From Candidatus Parcubacteria bacterium (lineage in GTDB: Bacteria > Patescibacteria > ABY1 > BM507 > UBA12075), in contig PKTK01000008.1 in assembly GCA_002869165.1 (NCBI GenBank), positions 1-64,000 on the forward strand: a stretch of 64,000 nt of DNA, written 5' to 3'. Under the pieces are notes generated by a model. It was given only the letters and a program-made list of their open reading frames with translations. It had not been told where the DNA came from and did not search any database. This document shows, in pieces, positions 52,702 through 60,628 of the stretch. The translations under genes and the position numbers were made by a program. Every line of letters starts with the position of its first letter. Positions within the stretch are counted from its first letter, which is position 1.

Positions 52702-53079
52702 TTAGTCTAAATGTTCATTAATTTTCTTAACCACTTCAGCAACAGAAAAATTTGCCTTTATCAAATAATCAACTGCTCCCAATTGCTTCCCTTTTTCTAT
52801 ATCTGTTTCCTGTCCTAAATTCGATAAAACTATAATTGGAATATCTTTGTATTCTTCATTTAATTTAATTTCTTCTATTGTCTCAAAACCATTTTTATCT
52901 GTCATAATTACATCCATCAAAATTATGTCTGGCTTGTTTTCTTTAAGAATTTCCATGACATGATTTCCATCAGATGCATGAAAAACCTCAAAACCAGCTC
53001 TTTGTAATCCACCTAAATAAGCTTTAGATATAAATTTATCATCTTCAGCTAAAATTACTTTTATTTTTTTATCAGTCAT
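52702..53079 (-). CDS. Single-domain response regulator (CheY-like)
   Basis: A 125-aa receiver domain with an intact active site: acidic pocket LAEDDKF, phospho-Asp D56 in IILMDVIMTDKNG, switch IVLSNL and Lys in YLIKAN. It sits between the histidine kinase gene and the second pilB gene, so the kinase could phosphorylate it to control PilB. Confidence 0.87.
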   Translation of the reverse strand: MTDKKIKVILAEDDKFISKAYLGGLQRAGFEVFHASDGNHVMEILKENKPDIILMDVIMTDKNGFETIEEIKLNEEYKDIPIIVLSNLGQETDIEKGKQLGAVDYLIKANFSVAEVVKKINEHLD

Positions 53080-53105
53080 AATACTTTTTTATATAATTAT
53101 TTAAA

Positions 53106-55292
53106 TTATGAAATTGCTAATCCTCTTTCCCCCTCTCTCTTTAACATTCCAGTAAGTGGCATTTTTACATAAAAAACTGTTCCCTTGCCCTCATTCGAAT
53201 CAAACCAAATCTTTCCTCCAGAACTATCCACTATCATTTTTGAAGCATACAAACCAAGGCCCGTTCCTTCAGTAACAGCCTGAATAGCATTATCAGCTCG
53301 ATAAAATTTTTCAAATATCCTTTCCTGCATCCCCTTCGGTATTCCTATACCATTATCACTTACACTAATTATATAGTATACATTGTCTTTTTCAACTTTA
53401 ACCCCCACTTTACCGTTTTTTTGTTTTGAGTATCTAATTGCATTAGAAATTAAATTTTGAATAACTTGTCTAAATAAATTTTGATCAATCATTACCTTGG
53501 GCAATTTCACTTCTTTATATTCAATTTTCACATTACTAATTCTGGCTGAAGGTTTTGCCTCTGTAATCAGGTTCTTAATATATTCATTAATATCAGTTTC
53601 TCTAGGAGTAACCCTAAGGCGCCCCGACTCAATTCTAGTTACATTTAACAAATCATTAACTAATCTAATCATCCTAGTTGTTGATTTATGAATATTCTCC
53701 AAATGCTCCTTTTGTTCTTCGTTTATTTTTCCAATGTCCTCTTCAATCAAAGCCTCAGAAAAAAGTTTTACTGCAGTCAATGGTGTTCTTAGTTGATGAC
53801 TCGCAACAGAAACAAACTCAGTCTTCATTCGGTCTATTTCTTTTATATAAGTTATATCATGAATAATAATTGCCCCGCCCACAATTCCTCCATCATTATC
53901 TTTTACAGGTGAAATTGTAATTTCATAAAATTTGTTAACAAATAACACTTCGTTTATATGTGACACCACCCCTCTTTCCAAAGCGCCATCAATCATCTTC
54001 TCAAGTTCAATCCCTGGAAATAATCTTATAAAATCATACAAATTTGCTGAAGAATAAAGTAAACCCGTATAAAAAGTAGCTTTTGAGTTAGTTAAAACAA
54101 CATTTTTCTCAACTGTAAACATGATAACTCCGTCACTCAAACTTTTTACCAAAGACTCAGTTTTGGAATGCTGAGACTTATCCAATGCATGCAAATGTGC
54201 AATAGTTACAGACAAAGTTGCACCAATTGCCCGAGATAAATTGTCTTCAATATCAGAATACTCAACATGTTCACAATAAGACAAATGTATAATTCCAAAA
54301 AAATTTTCTCCTGTAGACAAAGGAATCAATAATGACTTTTTGGGTATTGCATCAATAGAATTATCAAGTTTCTCACCTCCCAAGCTTGGACATATCTTTT
54401 CTAAAATTTTATTATTTACATTATTAAAAGTTTTTTTATTTTTTTTAATATACTCAATAATTTCGTCTTTAATAGAATCTATATAATTTTCACTTACATT
54501 TTCATTCAAATAAGATTTAAAATATAAATCCCCTTCTTCAAACGGATTAGATACAAGCAATGTAATAACACTTGACTTAGAAGCTTGTTTTAAATGCTCA
54601 TAAACAAAATTAACAGCCTCTCTAACATCAATTACATTTGTTAATTTATCTCCTAATGATTTTAAAATTTCTAATTGAAAATGTCTATTCTCTAAATCAA
54701 TTTTTGAAGCTTCAAGTTCTTCTTGTGAATCTTGCACGTCTTCCAAAATATTCAATATCGCCGCTCTTTGCTTCTCAAGTTCTTTTTTGTCAATATGCAT
54801 TTTATCCACTAATTTTTTGAGTTCAAGTGTTTTATTTTCTACAAGATTCTCCATTTCTTTTGACTGAATTTCAAGCTTTTGCTTATAGCTAAACAAAAAA
54901 TCAAGTGTTTTGTTGAAAGCATTTGCCAATGAGCCAATCTCGTCATCACTATCAATTTCAATTTTTCTATCAAATTCTCCATTAGCAACTCGCAAAGAAG
55001 CTTCCTTTAATTTTTTAATAGGATTAATCAACCCTTTTGCAACAAAATATGATACTAGCAAAGAAACCAAAGAAAAAACAATTGTTGCCAGTGTGCCAGT
55101 CTTTATAAAACTATTTATTATATTGCTTGCCAAGTTCTCATCAATATTATATTCAATTAAAACATCTGTTAAAAAAACCTGAAAATAGTAGTTTATACTA
55201 ATTCCCATGAATAAAATAAATAAGAAAAAACTAATAAGTATCTTGTTTAAAATACTAGAACTTTCTTCTGCTTTATCTACTTCTTTCTTCAT
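53106..55292 (-). CDS. Membrane histidine kinase with HAMP, GAF and PAS domains
   Basis: A 728-aa sensor kinase. Two membrane helices (about 15-38 and 52-78) flank a very short external loop, so sensing is probably in the membrane or inside the cell. HAMP domain (about 75-125, NPIKKLKEASLRVANGEFDRKI), coiled coil (about 130-205), GAF-like domain (about 210-365) and PAS-like domain (about 370-475, ending with DNDGGIVGGAIIIHDI) follow. HisKA has its phospho-His in SVASHQLRTPLTAV, and the HATPase_c domain is intact (N box NLISNAIRYS, DNGIGIP, GTGLGLYASKM). No receiver or output domain. Its start codon overlaps the TGA of the upstream YeiH-like gene (ATGA), and its likely partner is the receiver encoded next at 52702. 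Confidence 0.9.
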   Translation of the reverse strand: MKKEVDKAEESSSILNKILISFFLFILFMGISINYYFQVFLTDVLIEYNIDENLASNIINSFIKTGTLATIVFSLVSLLVSYFVAKGLINPIKKLKEASLRVANGEFDRKIEIDSDDEIGSLANAFNKTLDFLFSYKQKLEIQSKEMENLVENKTLELKKLVDKMHIDKKELEKQRAAILNILEDVQDSQEELEASKIDLENRHFQLEILKSLGDKLTNVIDVREAVNFVYEHLKQASKSSVITLLVSNPFEEGDLYFKSYLNENVSENYIDSIKDEIIEYIKKNKKTFNNVNNKILEKICPSLGGEKLDNSIDAIPKKSLLIPLSTGENFFGIIHLSYCEHVEYSDIEDNLSRAIGATLSVTIAHLHALDKSQHSKTESLVKSLSDGVIMFTVEKNVVLTNSKATFYTGLLYSSANLYDFIRLFPGIELEKMIDGALERGVVSHINEVLFVNKFYEITISPVKDNDGGIVGGAIIIHDITYIKEIDRMKTEFVSVASHQLRTPLTAVKLFSEALIEEDIGKINEEQKEHLENIHKSTTRMIRLVNDLLNVTRIESGRLRVTPRETDINEYIKNLITEAKPSARISNVKIEYKEVKLPKVMIDQNLFRQVIQNLISNAIRYSKQKNGKVGVKVEKDNVYYIISVSDNGIGIPKGMQERIFEKFYRADNAIQAVTEGTGLGLYASKMIVDSSGGKIWFDSNEGKGTVFYVKMPLTGMLKREGERGLAIS

Positions 55293-55432
55293 GTTAAAAA
55301 TAATTTAAAACCTATAAAAAATGCCCCAACAGCGCATAAAAAACTAAGATATGCCACAACGATTGCCTTAATCCCAGAATTACTAAAAAGCTTTTTGGTG
55401 TTCGCATTTAAACCAATTGTTGCCAAGGCAAT

Positions 55433-56314
55433 CTACCATAAAATATTATAAGTAGGCTTTATCAAATAGCTAATGTTGTCAATGTAAAATTGATTTTGAT
55501 AATAAACAGACATAGTTCCCAATATCCCAGCCCCTAAAAAGGCCCCCAAATACCAAGGTAAAAATACTTTTCCCTTAATCAAGCTAGCAAAAAGCGGTAT
55601 AGCAATCAAAAGGCCCAAATACCTAAAAGCTTTAATAGATAAAGCGAATTTCATAATTTCATCTGCGGGCAAAACACTTTCCAGAGGGGGCATTATATTT
55701 ATTGAAGCTTTTACAAAGCCTGTGAATTGCATAACCGTGCCTGATAACAGCGCATACGCTTCATTACTAAAATTTGCTGACACGGCCAAAAGAGGCAATA
55801 AAATAAAAAGTCCAAACACAGCAGCCAAAAAAACTGATATTAATGAAATAGAAATATCATCCGAATCAGCCTCAACCGCTGGAGCTGTAACTGTGATCGC
55901 CGATGCTCCACAAATAGCGCCACCAGTTGCTGTCAAATAAGTAATTTCTTTTTTTAATCCTAAGATTCTTCCTAAAAAAATTGAACTAAAATAATAAGTT
56001 AACATTACAGCGATTAATAACACCACATAATATGGATTAATTTCTCTTACAGTTAAAAAATTTAAATTCCTAAGTCCATAAAACATAATACCAATAGAAA
56101 TAAACAAAAAAGGTAGCTTTTCAATGCCTTGTTTTAAAAACCTCTTATTTGGAATAATAATATTTAATACTAATCCTATCACCAAAGATATTATTAAAGG
56201 ATCTGCTATGCCAACCACAACAAAAAAACTAAGAAAATAAGAACAAATACCAATCAATATAACAAGCAAAACAGCTAAATAATTATTTCTAATAATTTTT
56301 AAGTAATTAATCAT
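55433..56314 (-). CDS. YeiH/UPF0324-family membrane protein, interrupted by TAG
   Basis: A polytopic membrane protein of the YeiH (UPF0324, PSE-type) family, with about eight hydrophobic helices and the conserved segment TATGGAICGASAITVTAPAVEA. This frame ends with TAG at 55433-55435 after YNILW. The same frame then continues as I-A-L-A-T-I-G-L-N-A-N-T-K-K-L, which is the conserved last part of this family, and reaches TGA at 55289, four bases into the next gene's ATG (ATGA overlap). The intact gene would be 55289-56314 (341 residues), the normal family length. Losing the last helices is expected to harm the protein. Members are putative transporters with no firm substrate. Confidence 0.8.
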   Translation of the reverse strand: MINYLKIIRNNYLAVLLVILIGICSYFLSFFVVVGIADPLIISLVIGLVLNIIIPNKRFLKQGIEKLPFLFISIGIMFYGLRNLNFLTVREINPYYVVLLIAVMLTYYFSSIFLGRILGLKKEITYLTATGGAICGASAITVTAPAVEADSDDISISLISVFLAAVFGLFILLPLLAVSANFSNEAYALLSGTVMQFTGFVKASINIMPPLESVLPADEIMKFALSIKAFRYLGLLIAIPLFASLIKGKVFLPWYLGAFLGAGILGTMSVYYQNQFYIDNISYLIKPTYNILW

Positions 56315-56324
56315 ATATCTGAAT

Positions 56325-56486
56325 TTATTTTTTTAATTTTTCTTTTAAATCTATTATCTTCTGCCCTCGATTAAATGTTAATTTTTAAAATTTTTCAAGT
56401 TCTTCAATTTTTTCTTGAGACAAAATAACTTTATATTCAGCCTTTTCCATGGATTCACGTAACAATTCTGCTGAAAAACCAATCAC
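56325..56486 (-). CDS. Small coiled-coil protein, PAS-kinase tail-like, with in-frame TAA
   Basis: A frame of 54 codons opened by GTG at 56486 behind a good Shine-Dalgarno (GAGGGAGGA). It holds ESMEKAEYKVILSQEKIEELEKF, then TAA at 56385-56387, and continues in frame as K-L-T-F-N-R-G-Q-K-I-I-D-L-K-E-K-L-K-K to its own TAA. The pattern E-L-E-K-x-x-K-L-x-x-x-R-x-x-K-x-I-x-L-K recurs at the C-terminal end of the neighbouring PAS protein (56662-58320), where it is a coiled-coil tail. Too short for standard gene calls. The GTG overlaps the stop of the small upstream frame (GTGA). Function unknown; it may be a signalling helper or a decayed fragment. Confidence 0.45.
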
Positions 56487-56605
56487 TCCTCCCTCATTGG
56501 CCTATATTTAAAAATTAGGAAAATTAATTTTTGCCACATATTTAAATACTTTTTTTCTGTTTGTCTTTCTATTTTATCGGCCAATAAAGAAATAGAAGTA
56601 AGCAT
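56483..56605 (-). CDS. Possible small membrane protein frame
   Basis: About 40 codons from the ATG at 56605 (hydrophobic M-L-T-S-I-S-L-L, then charged IERQTEKK). The hydrophobic helix actually extends about 11 codons further upstream in frame, to a TAA at 56639-56641, just where the strong GGAGG sequence (56646-56650, minus strand) would place a start codon. So either the start codon has been lost or the gene is degraded. It ends in GTGA overlap with the next small frame. Confidence 0.35.
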   Translation of the reverse strand: MLTSISLLADKIERQTEKKYLNMWQKLIFLIFKYRPMREE

Positions 56606-56661
56606 GAAAACAAGAACCAATAAGATGCTTAAAAAACTTTAAATTCCTCCTTTTTTATTTA

Positions 56662-58320
56662 TCATTTTTTTTCTGCTATTTTTTCTTTCAAGTCTTTATT
56701 CTCTCTTTTTAGTTCAATCATCTTTAATTCCCTTCCAACTGATAATTTATTAATTTTTTCTAATTCATTATTTCTTTCTATAATTTCTTTTTCTGCTTCT
56801 TTATTTTCAGTAATATCTCTAGCAATATGAATATATTTAACGACATTCCCATTGTCAAACACCGGGGAAATAACAATTGATAACCATTTACCCAAGCCTT
56901 CTTCATAATATTCCATTTGCTCTCTCTTCCTTGTTTCCTTAGAAACTGCCAGCGGACAATACTTTACAGGCTTATCTTCTTTATGAAAAACTGAAAAACA
57001 TTTTTTACCAATCATTTCCTCTTTTTTCATACGCAACAATTCACACGCTGCTTTGTTTACATTAAGAATAACAAAGTTTTTATCATGAATTGTTATACTA
57101 TCAGACATTGAATCAAAAGTTTCAGACCATTCACTTACAAGCTCTTTCATCTCTTTTTCTTTGTTTTTTAATTCAGTTATATCAATACCAGAACTCAAAC
57201 TTCCAATAACTTTTCCCTCTTTGTCATATAGTAAAGTATTGCGCCAGCTCACAAATCTTTTTTCTCCCTTTTTATTAATAATACCATTCTCAAAGACACT
57301 ATAATCATTTTGCTGTTTCGTTAATCCTTGATGAACTTCTTTAATCAATGCCCTTTCTTCAGCTGGAATAAAATTTTCTAACCACTTTTTTCCAATGATA
57401 TTATCTCTCTTATCACCTAATATCTCACACCCCTGTTCATTGATTAAAGTCACAATACCCTTCTTATCCAAAGTCATGATAATCGACCCAGCAATATTTA
57501 AATACATTTCAGATTTCTCTTTTTCTATTTTTAATTTTTCAAAATCTTCTTTAGTTTTAGAAATATCTCGACTTACTACAAAAATCCTCTCTCCTACTAC
57601 ATCTGCCGTAGAGTCAATATAAGCATAGGAACCATCATTTCTTTTAAAACGATAGTCTATTTTTATTGAGGGTAAGATATCATTGCTAGTTTTATTTTTT
57701 TTCTCTACATCTTTTAAGGTAACAGATAACAAAGAAAATATTTTTGCCTGATCTTCAGGATGAATAAATTCCAAGATATTTTTACCTTTCAAATCTTCTG
57801 GGGTGTAGCCTAGAGTTCTATTATGAGCTTGATTTACATAAAGAAAATTTGGTTTTTGTTTTGCTTCAATAATTGCTATCAAATCATCTGTTCTATCAAG
57901 AAGTTGTTTATACTCACCATCTTTTTCTTTAATCACTTTCTGTGATTTTTTAATATCTGAAATATCATCTATAATAACTGCAAAATAATTTTTTTCTGGT
58001 GAAAAAACATATATTCTATACCACCCTCCAAGGGCTTTGACATAATCTTCAAATCTATCCTCTCCTCCAAACAGAGCAATTTTACCAAACCTTCCTATCC
58101 AATCTGCCTCTTCTTTCTCAATACCAGGAATCACCTCTCTAACTGTTTTATTAATAATTTCTGTTTTTTTTAATCCGGTTAATTTTTCGTAAGCAGGATT
58201 TACATCAACAAACGAATAATCAATTGGTTTATTATTTTCATCAACAATAACCTTGTGAAGTGCAAAACCATTAAACATTTTTGAAAATAATTCTTTGTAT
58301 TTAAATTCTAATTTATCCAT
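56662..58320 (-). CDS. Multi-PAS sensory protein without kinase domain
   Basis: A 552-aa soluble protein of four PAS-type domains: about 12-125 (FSKMFNGFALHKVIVDENN), 140-260 (PNFLYVNQAHNRTLGYTPEDLKG), 270-390 (MTLDKKGIVTLINEQGCEILGDKRDNIIGK) and 395-515 (VILNVNKAACELLRMKKEEMIGKKCF, with a C-x-V...C region). Several are followed by PAC-type ends such as VIGSLSSGIDITELK. It ends in a coiled coil (about 515-552), GRELKMIELKRENKDLKEK. There is no HisKA, ATPase, GGDEF or output domain, so it must signal through a partner. The histidine kinase at 58464-60581 upstream on the same strand is one candidate, although a terminator lies between them. Confidence 0.85.
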   Translation of the reverse strand: MDKLEFKYKELFSKMFNGFALHKVIVDENNKPIDYSFVDVNPAYEKLTGLKKTEIINKTVREVIPGIEKEEADWIGRFGKIALFGGEDRFEDYVKALGGWYRIYVFSPEKNYFAVIIDDISDIKKSQKVIKEKDGEYKQLLDRTDDLIAIIEAKQKPNFLYVNQAHNRTLGYTPEDLKGKNILEFIHPEDQAKIFSLLSVTLKDVEKKNKTSNDILPSIKIDYRFKRNDGSYAYIDSTADVVGERIFVVSRDISKTKEDFEKLKIEKEKSEMYLNIAGSIIMTLDKKGIVTLINEQGCEILGDKRDNIIGKKWLENFIPAEERALIKEVHQGLTKQQNDYSVFENGIINKKGEKRFVSWRNTLLYDKEGKVIGSLSSGIDITELKNKEKEMKELVSEWSETFDSMSDSITIHDKNFVILNVNKAACELLRMKKEEMIGKKCFSVFHKEDKPVKYCPLAVSKETRKREQMEYYEEGLGKWLSIVISPVFDNGNVVKYIHIARDITENKEAEKEIIERNNELEKINKLSVGRELKMIELKRENKDLKEKIAEKK

Positions 58321-58342
58321 TCTTTTCTTTTATAACAAAAAA

Positions 58343-58367
58343 AAACAAAACCACACAGGTTTTGTTT
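58343..58367 (-). terminator. Rho-independent terminator after histidine kinase gene
   Basis: AAACAAAACC / GGTTTTGTTT (58343-58352 and 58358-58367) with a 5-base loop and, on the minus strand, a following run of T. It separates the kinase gene from the PAS gene. Confidence 0.75.
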
Positions 58368-58463
58368 ATTCTGTTTTTTTCTTAAAAATTGCATGAGGAT
58401 ACAATTGTATTATTATATTTTATAACAATAATTATACAATATTTTGAATTTTTTTTCAAATAT

Positions 58464-58889
58464 TTAAAAAGTTATTTTAAATTCTGTTCCTTTACCTTTT
58501 TTACTATGTACCTCTATTGACCCATTGTGTGCCTCAACAATCTTTTTCACAATAACCAATCCCAAGCCAGTGCCCTGAACATTAACGCTCTTATCTTTTT
58601 CACCTCTAAAAAATCTTTCAAACAAATGTTTCTGATCATCTTCGGAAATTCCCAAACCAGTATCACTAACCAAAACTTCAACTTTATTTTTATTTTTACT
58701 TAAAATTAAACTTATTATATTATCTTGGTTTGGTTTTTTATATTTAACACTATTACTAACTAAATTGGTTATTAATTCTTCTATTTCGCTAGAATTTCCA
58801 AATAAAAATATATTGTCTTCTATTTTACTTTTAATTTTTATGTTTTCTCCAGCTGTAATGATTTCATAGTTCTCAACCAATTCTGTCAT
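58464..58889 (-). CDS. HATPase_c half of interrupted histidine kinase
   Basis: A 141-codon frame starting in the ATPase domain of a histidine kinase: N box LITNLVSNSVKY, G1 VLVSDTGLGIS, F box FERFFRG and G2 GTGLGLVIVKKI, all intact. It is in the same frame as the upstream gene that ends at 58911. Seven codons bridge TAA 58911-58913 and the Met at 58889 (K-F-N-F-S-E-L). Thus it is the second part of a 58464-60581 gene. A free ATPase module without the dimerisation helices would not be expected to act alone. Confidence 0.8.
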   Translation of the reverse strand: MTELVENYEIITAGENIKIKSKIEDNIFLFGNSSEIEELITNLVSNSVKYKKPNQDNIISLILSKNKNKVEVLVSDTGLGISEDDQKHLFERFFRGEKDKSVNVQGTGLGLVIVKKIVEAHNGSIEVHSKKGKGTEFKITF

Positions 58890-58910
58890 TAACTCACTAA
58901 AGTTAAATTT

Positions 58911-60581
58911 TTAAAAATCCTTCACCTCATTATTGTTTGCTTCCAATTTAGCCAATCTCAACATTTCATAAATAAGCTTTGAAACTCTATCAATTGACTT
59001 TTCGATTGAAACCACCTTTTCTTTTGCTTCCTTATTCTCAGAAAGATCAGATAATTCTGTTTTTAAAATAGTCAATGGAGTCTGTAACCCATGGGCAATT
59101 TCATGCATCATCAATCTTTGCTCTTCCTGCAAATTTTTTATTCTAGCCGTTCTTTCCTCTACCTTTTGTTCCAAATCTTCTGAATAATCCCTAACTTCTC
59201 TAAACAAACGGGCCTTCTCTATAGCAACTCCAGCCTGAAAAGAAAATGTTCTTAACAATTTATAATCTTCGCTATTATAAGAATCGCCAGATTTTTTAGC
59301 TCCCAAAAGAATAAAGGCTATTAGTTTATTTTCTAAATAAATAGGTACATACAAGTAAGCGCTTTTATCTTGAAAAAAATTCTCAAAGATTTTTTTGTTT
59401 TTCTTATATCTTTTTTTATCTTCCATTTTTAGTTCCTCAAGTCTCTCCAGTGCTTCCGTCTTGTTCATAATTGGAATGTACTCATCTTTTATACTTCCCA
59501 AAAGTTCTTCTGAGAGACTTATGGTTTCAAAATAAGTTTGGTGATTTATTTTTATATCTCGATTATCTATATATATAAATTTTACTTTATCAATCTTAAA
59601 TATTATTTTTAGCTTTTGCATTATCTCATTGAACATATATTTAATATCAATATTTCGATTCAATGTTTGACTAAGAGAAAACAAGGTGTCTGAATAATTA
59701 TATTTATCTTTAAAAAAAATTCTATCAGTTAACTTTCTGAAATATTTTTCAATAACTGGCACACCATATATGCCAGCTATAATTGTAATAAGCCCTGAAA
59801 CAAATGATGATACTTTCTCAAAGGGCAAAACAGATTCAACTGATACCAAAACAATAATATAAAAAGCTGATATAATGCCAAACAACACAGAAAAAATAAC
59901 ACCTCTCTGAAAAACCATAGCTACATCAAACATACGATGACGCAAACTAGCGTATGCAATAATTATCGGGAAAAGACCAACTAATATATTCAAATATGGA
60001 TAAATAAAAATATCGTATACTGGCATAAAAGCAAACAGGCCACCAATATAGCCAGTATAAGTTGCCCACAAAAAAGAACGAAGCTGTTTTTTATAATAAC
60101 CGTCACTCTCTTTCATGATTTGTATCATTTTATAAATTGCATAAAGAACTGTAGAAAAGAAAATAATAACAAATAAATTATAAAAAATAGTTGGATTTGA
60201 AATATAATAAAATCCAGAAAAAACAAGTTCCAAATCTTTAATAAAATAATCTGTTAAATTAAGTATTTGAAAAAAAATAGTAACACTATACAAAAAAATC
60301 AACAATCTTTTTTTCTTGATATTCAAAAATTCAAAAATAAAATGGGTATACAATACCGTAATAAAAATTACTCCAAAATACCCCAGACGCCACCAAAAGA
60401 TAGCCTTGGCATAGTCTGTTTCCATGCCAATTTTATATACTCCAATTCCCCATATCGCTACAGTCAAACAAAAAACTACCCAAATATTGTGCATTCTTCT
60501 CTTCCCTTTTACAAATAAAAATAAGCTAAGAAGGGAATTGCTTACTACAATAATTAAACCTGTTAACGAAAAAATATTCAT
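58911..60581 (-). CDS. Multi-pass histidine kinase, N-terminal part (ends in TAA before ATPase)
   Basis: A 556-codon frame. About seven or eight hydrophobic helices (residues 1-285) form an N-terminal histidine-kinase membrane region of the 7TM type. A GAF-like domain (about 300-470), a coiled coil, and HisKA with the His in MHEIAHGLQTPLTIL follow. It stops at TAA 58911-58913 after the sequence E-V-K-D-F, exactly between the HisKA helices and the ATPase domain, and the frame continues unbroken to 58464. Read through, the protein would be a normal sensor kinase of about 705 residues. It shares a strand with the methyltransferase and SDR genes upstream, with a terminator between. Confidence 0.82.
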   Translation of the reverse strand: MNIFSLTGLIIVVSNSLLSLFLFVKGKRRMHNIWVVFCLTVAIWGIGVYKIGMETDYAKAIFWWRLGYFGVIFITVLYTHFIFEFLNIKKKRLLIFLYSVTIFFQILNLTDYFIKDLELVFSGFYYISNPTIFYNLFVIIFFSTVLYAIYKMIQIMKESDGYYKKQLRSFLWATYTGYIGGLFAFMPVYDIFIYPYLNILVGLFPIIIAYASLRHRMFDVAMVFQRGVIFSVLFGIISAFYIIVLVSVESVLPFEKVSSFVSGLITIIAGIYGVPVIEKYFRKLTDRIFFKDKYNYSDTLFSLSQTLNRNIDIKYMFNEIMQKLKIIFKIDKVKFIYIDNRDIKINHQTYFETISLSEELLGSIKDEYIPIMNKTEALERLEELKMEDKKRYKKNKKIFENFFQDKSAYLYVPIYLENKLIAFILLGAKKSGDSYNSEDYKLLRTFSFQAGVAIEKARLFREVRDYSEDLEQKVEERTARIKNLQEEQRLMMHEIAHGLQTPLTILKTELSDLSENKEAKEKVVSIEKSIDRVSKLIYEMLRLAKLEANNNEVKDF

Positions 60582-60591
60582 ATTTTTAAAA

Positions 60592-60622
60592 AAGCTCTAT
60601 TCTTAATAAAAGAACAGAGCTT
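60592..60622 (-). terminator. Rho-independent terminator after methyltransferase gene
   Basis: Stem of 13 pairs (60592-60604 with 60610-60622, one G-U) and a 5-base loop, with T-run on the minus strand. It lies just after the stop of the methyltransferase gene. Confidence 0.8.
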
Positions 60623-60628
60623 GTTATA

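Noticed and set aside
5151..58913. Genome-wide reassignment of TAA or TAG to an amino acid
   Set aside because: The great majority of genes, including tightly packed operon members, end properly in TAA, and the 5904-codon giant gene has no internal TAA or TAG. UGA recoding, known from some candidate phyla, would not explain these cases either.
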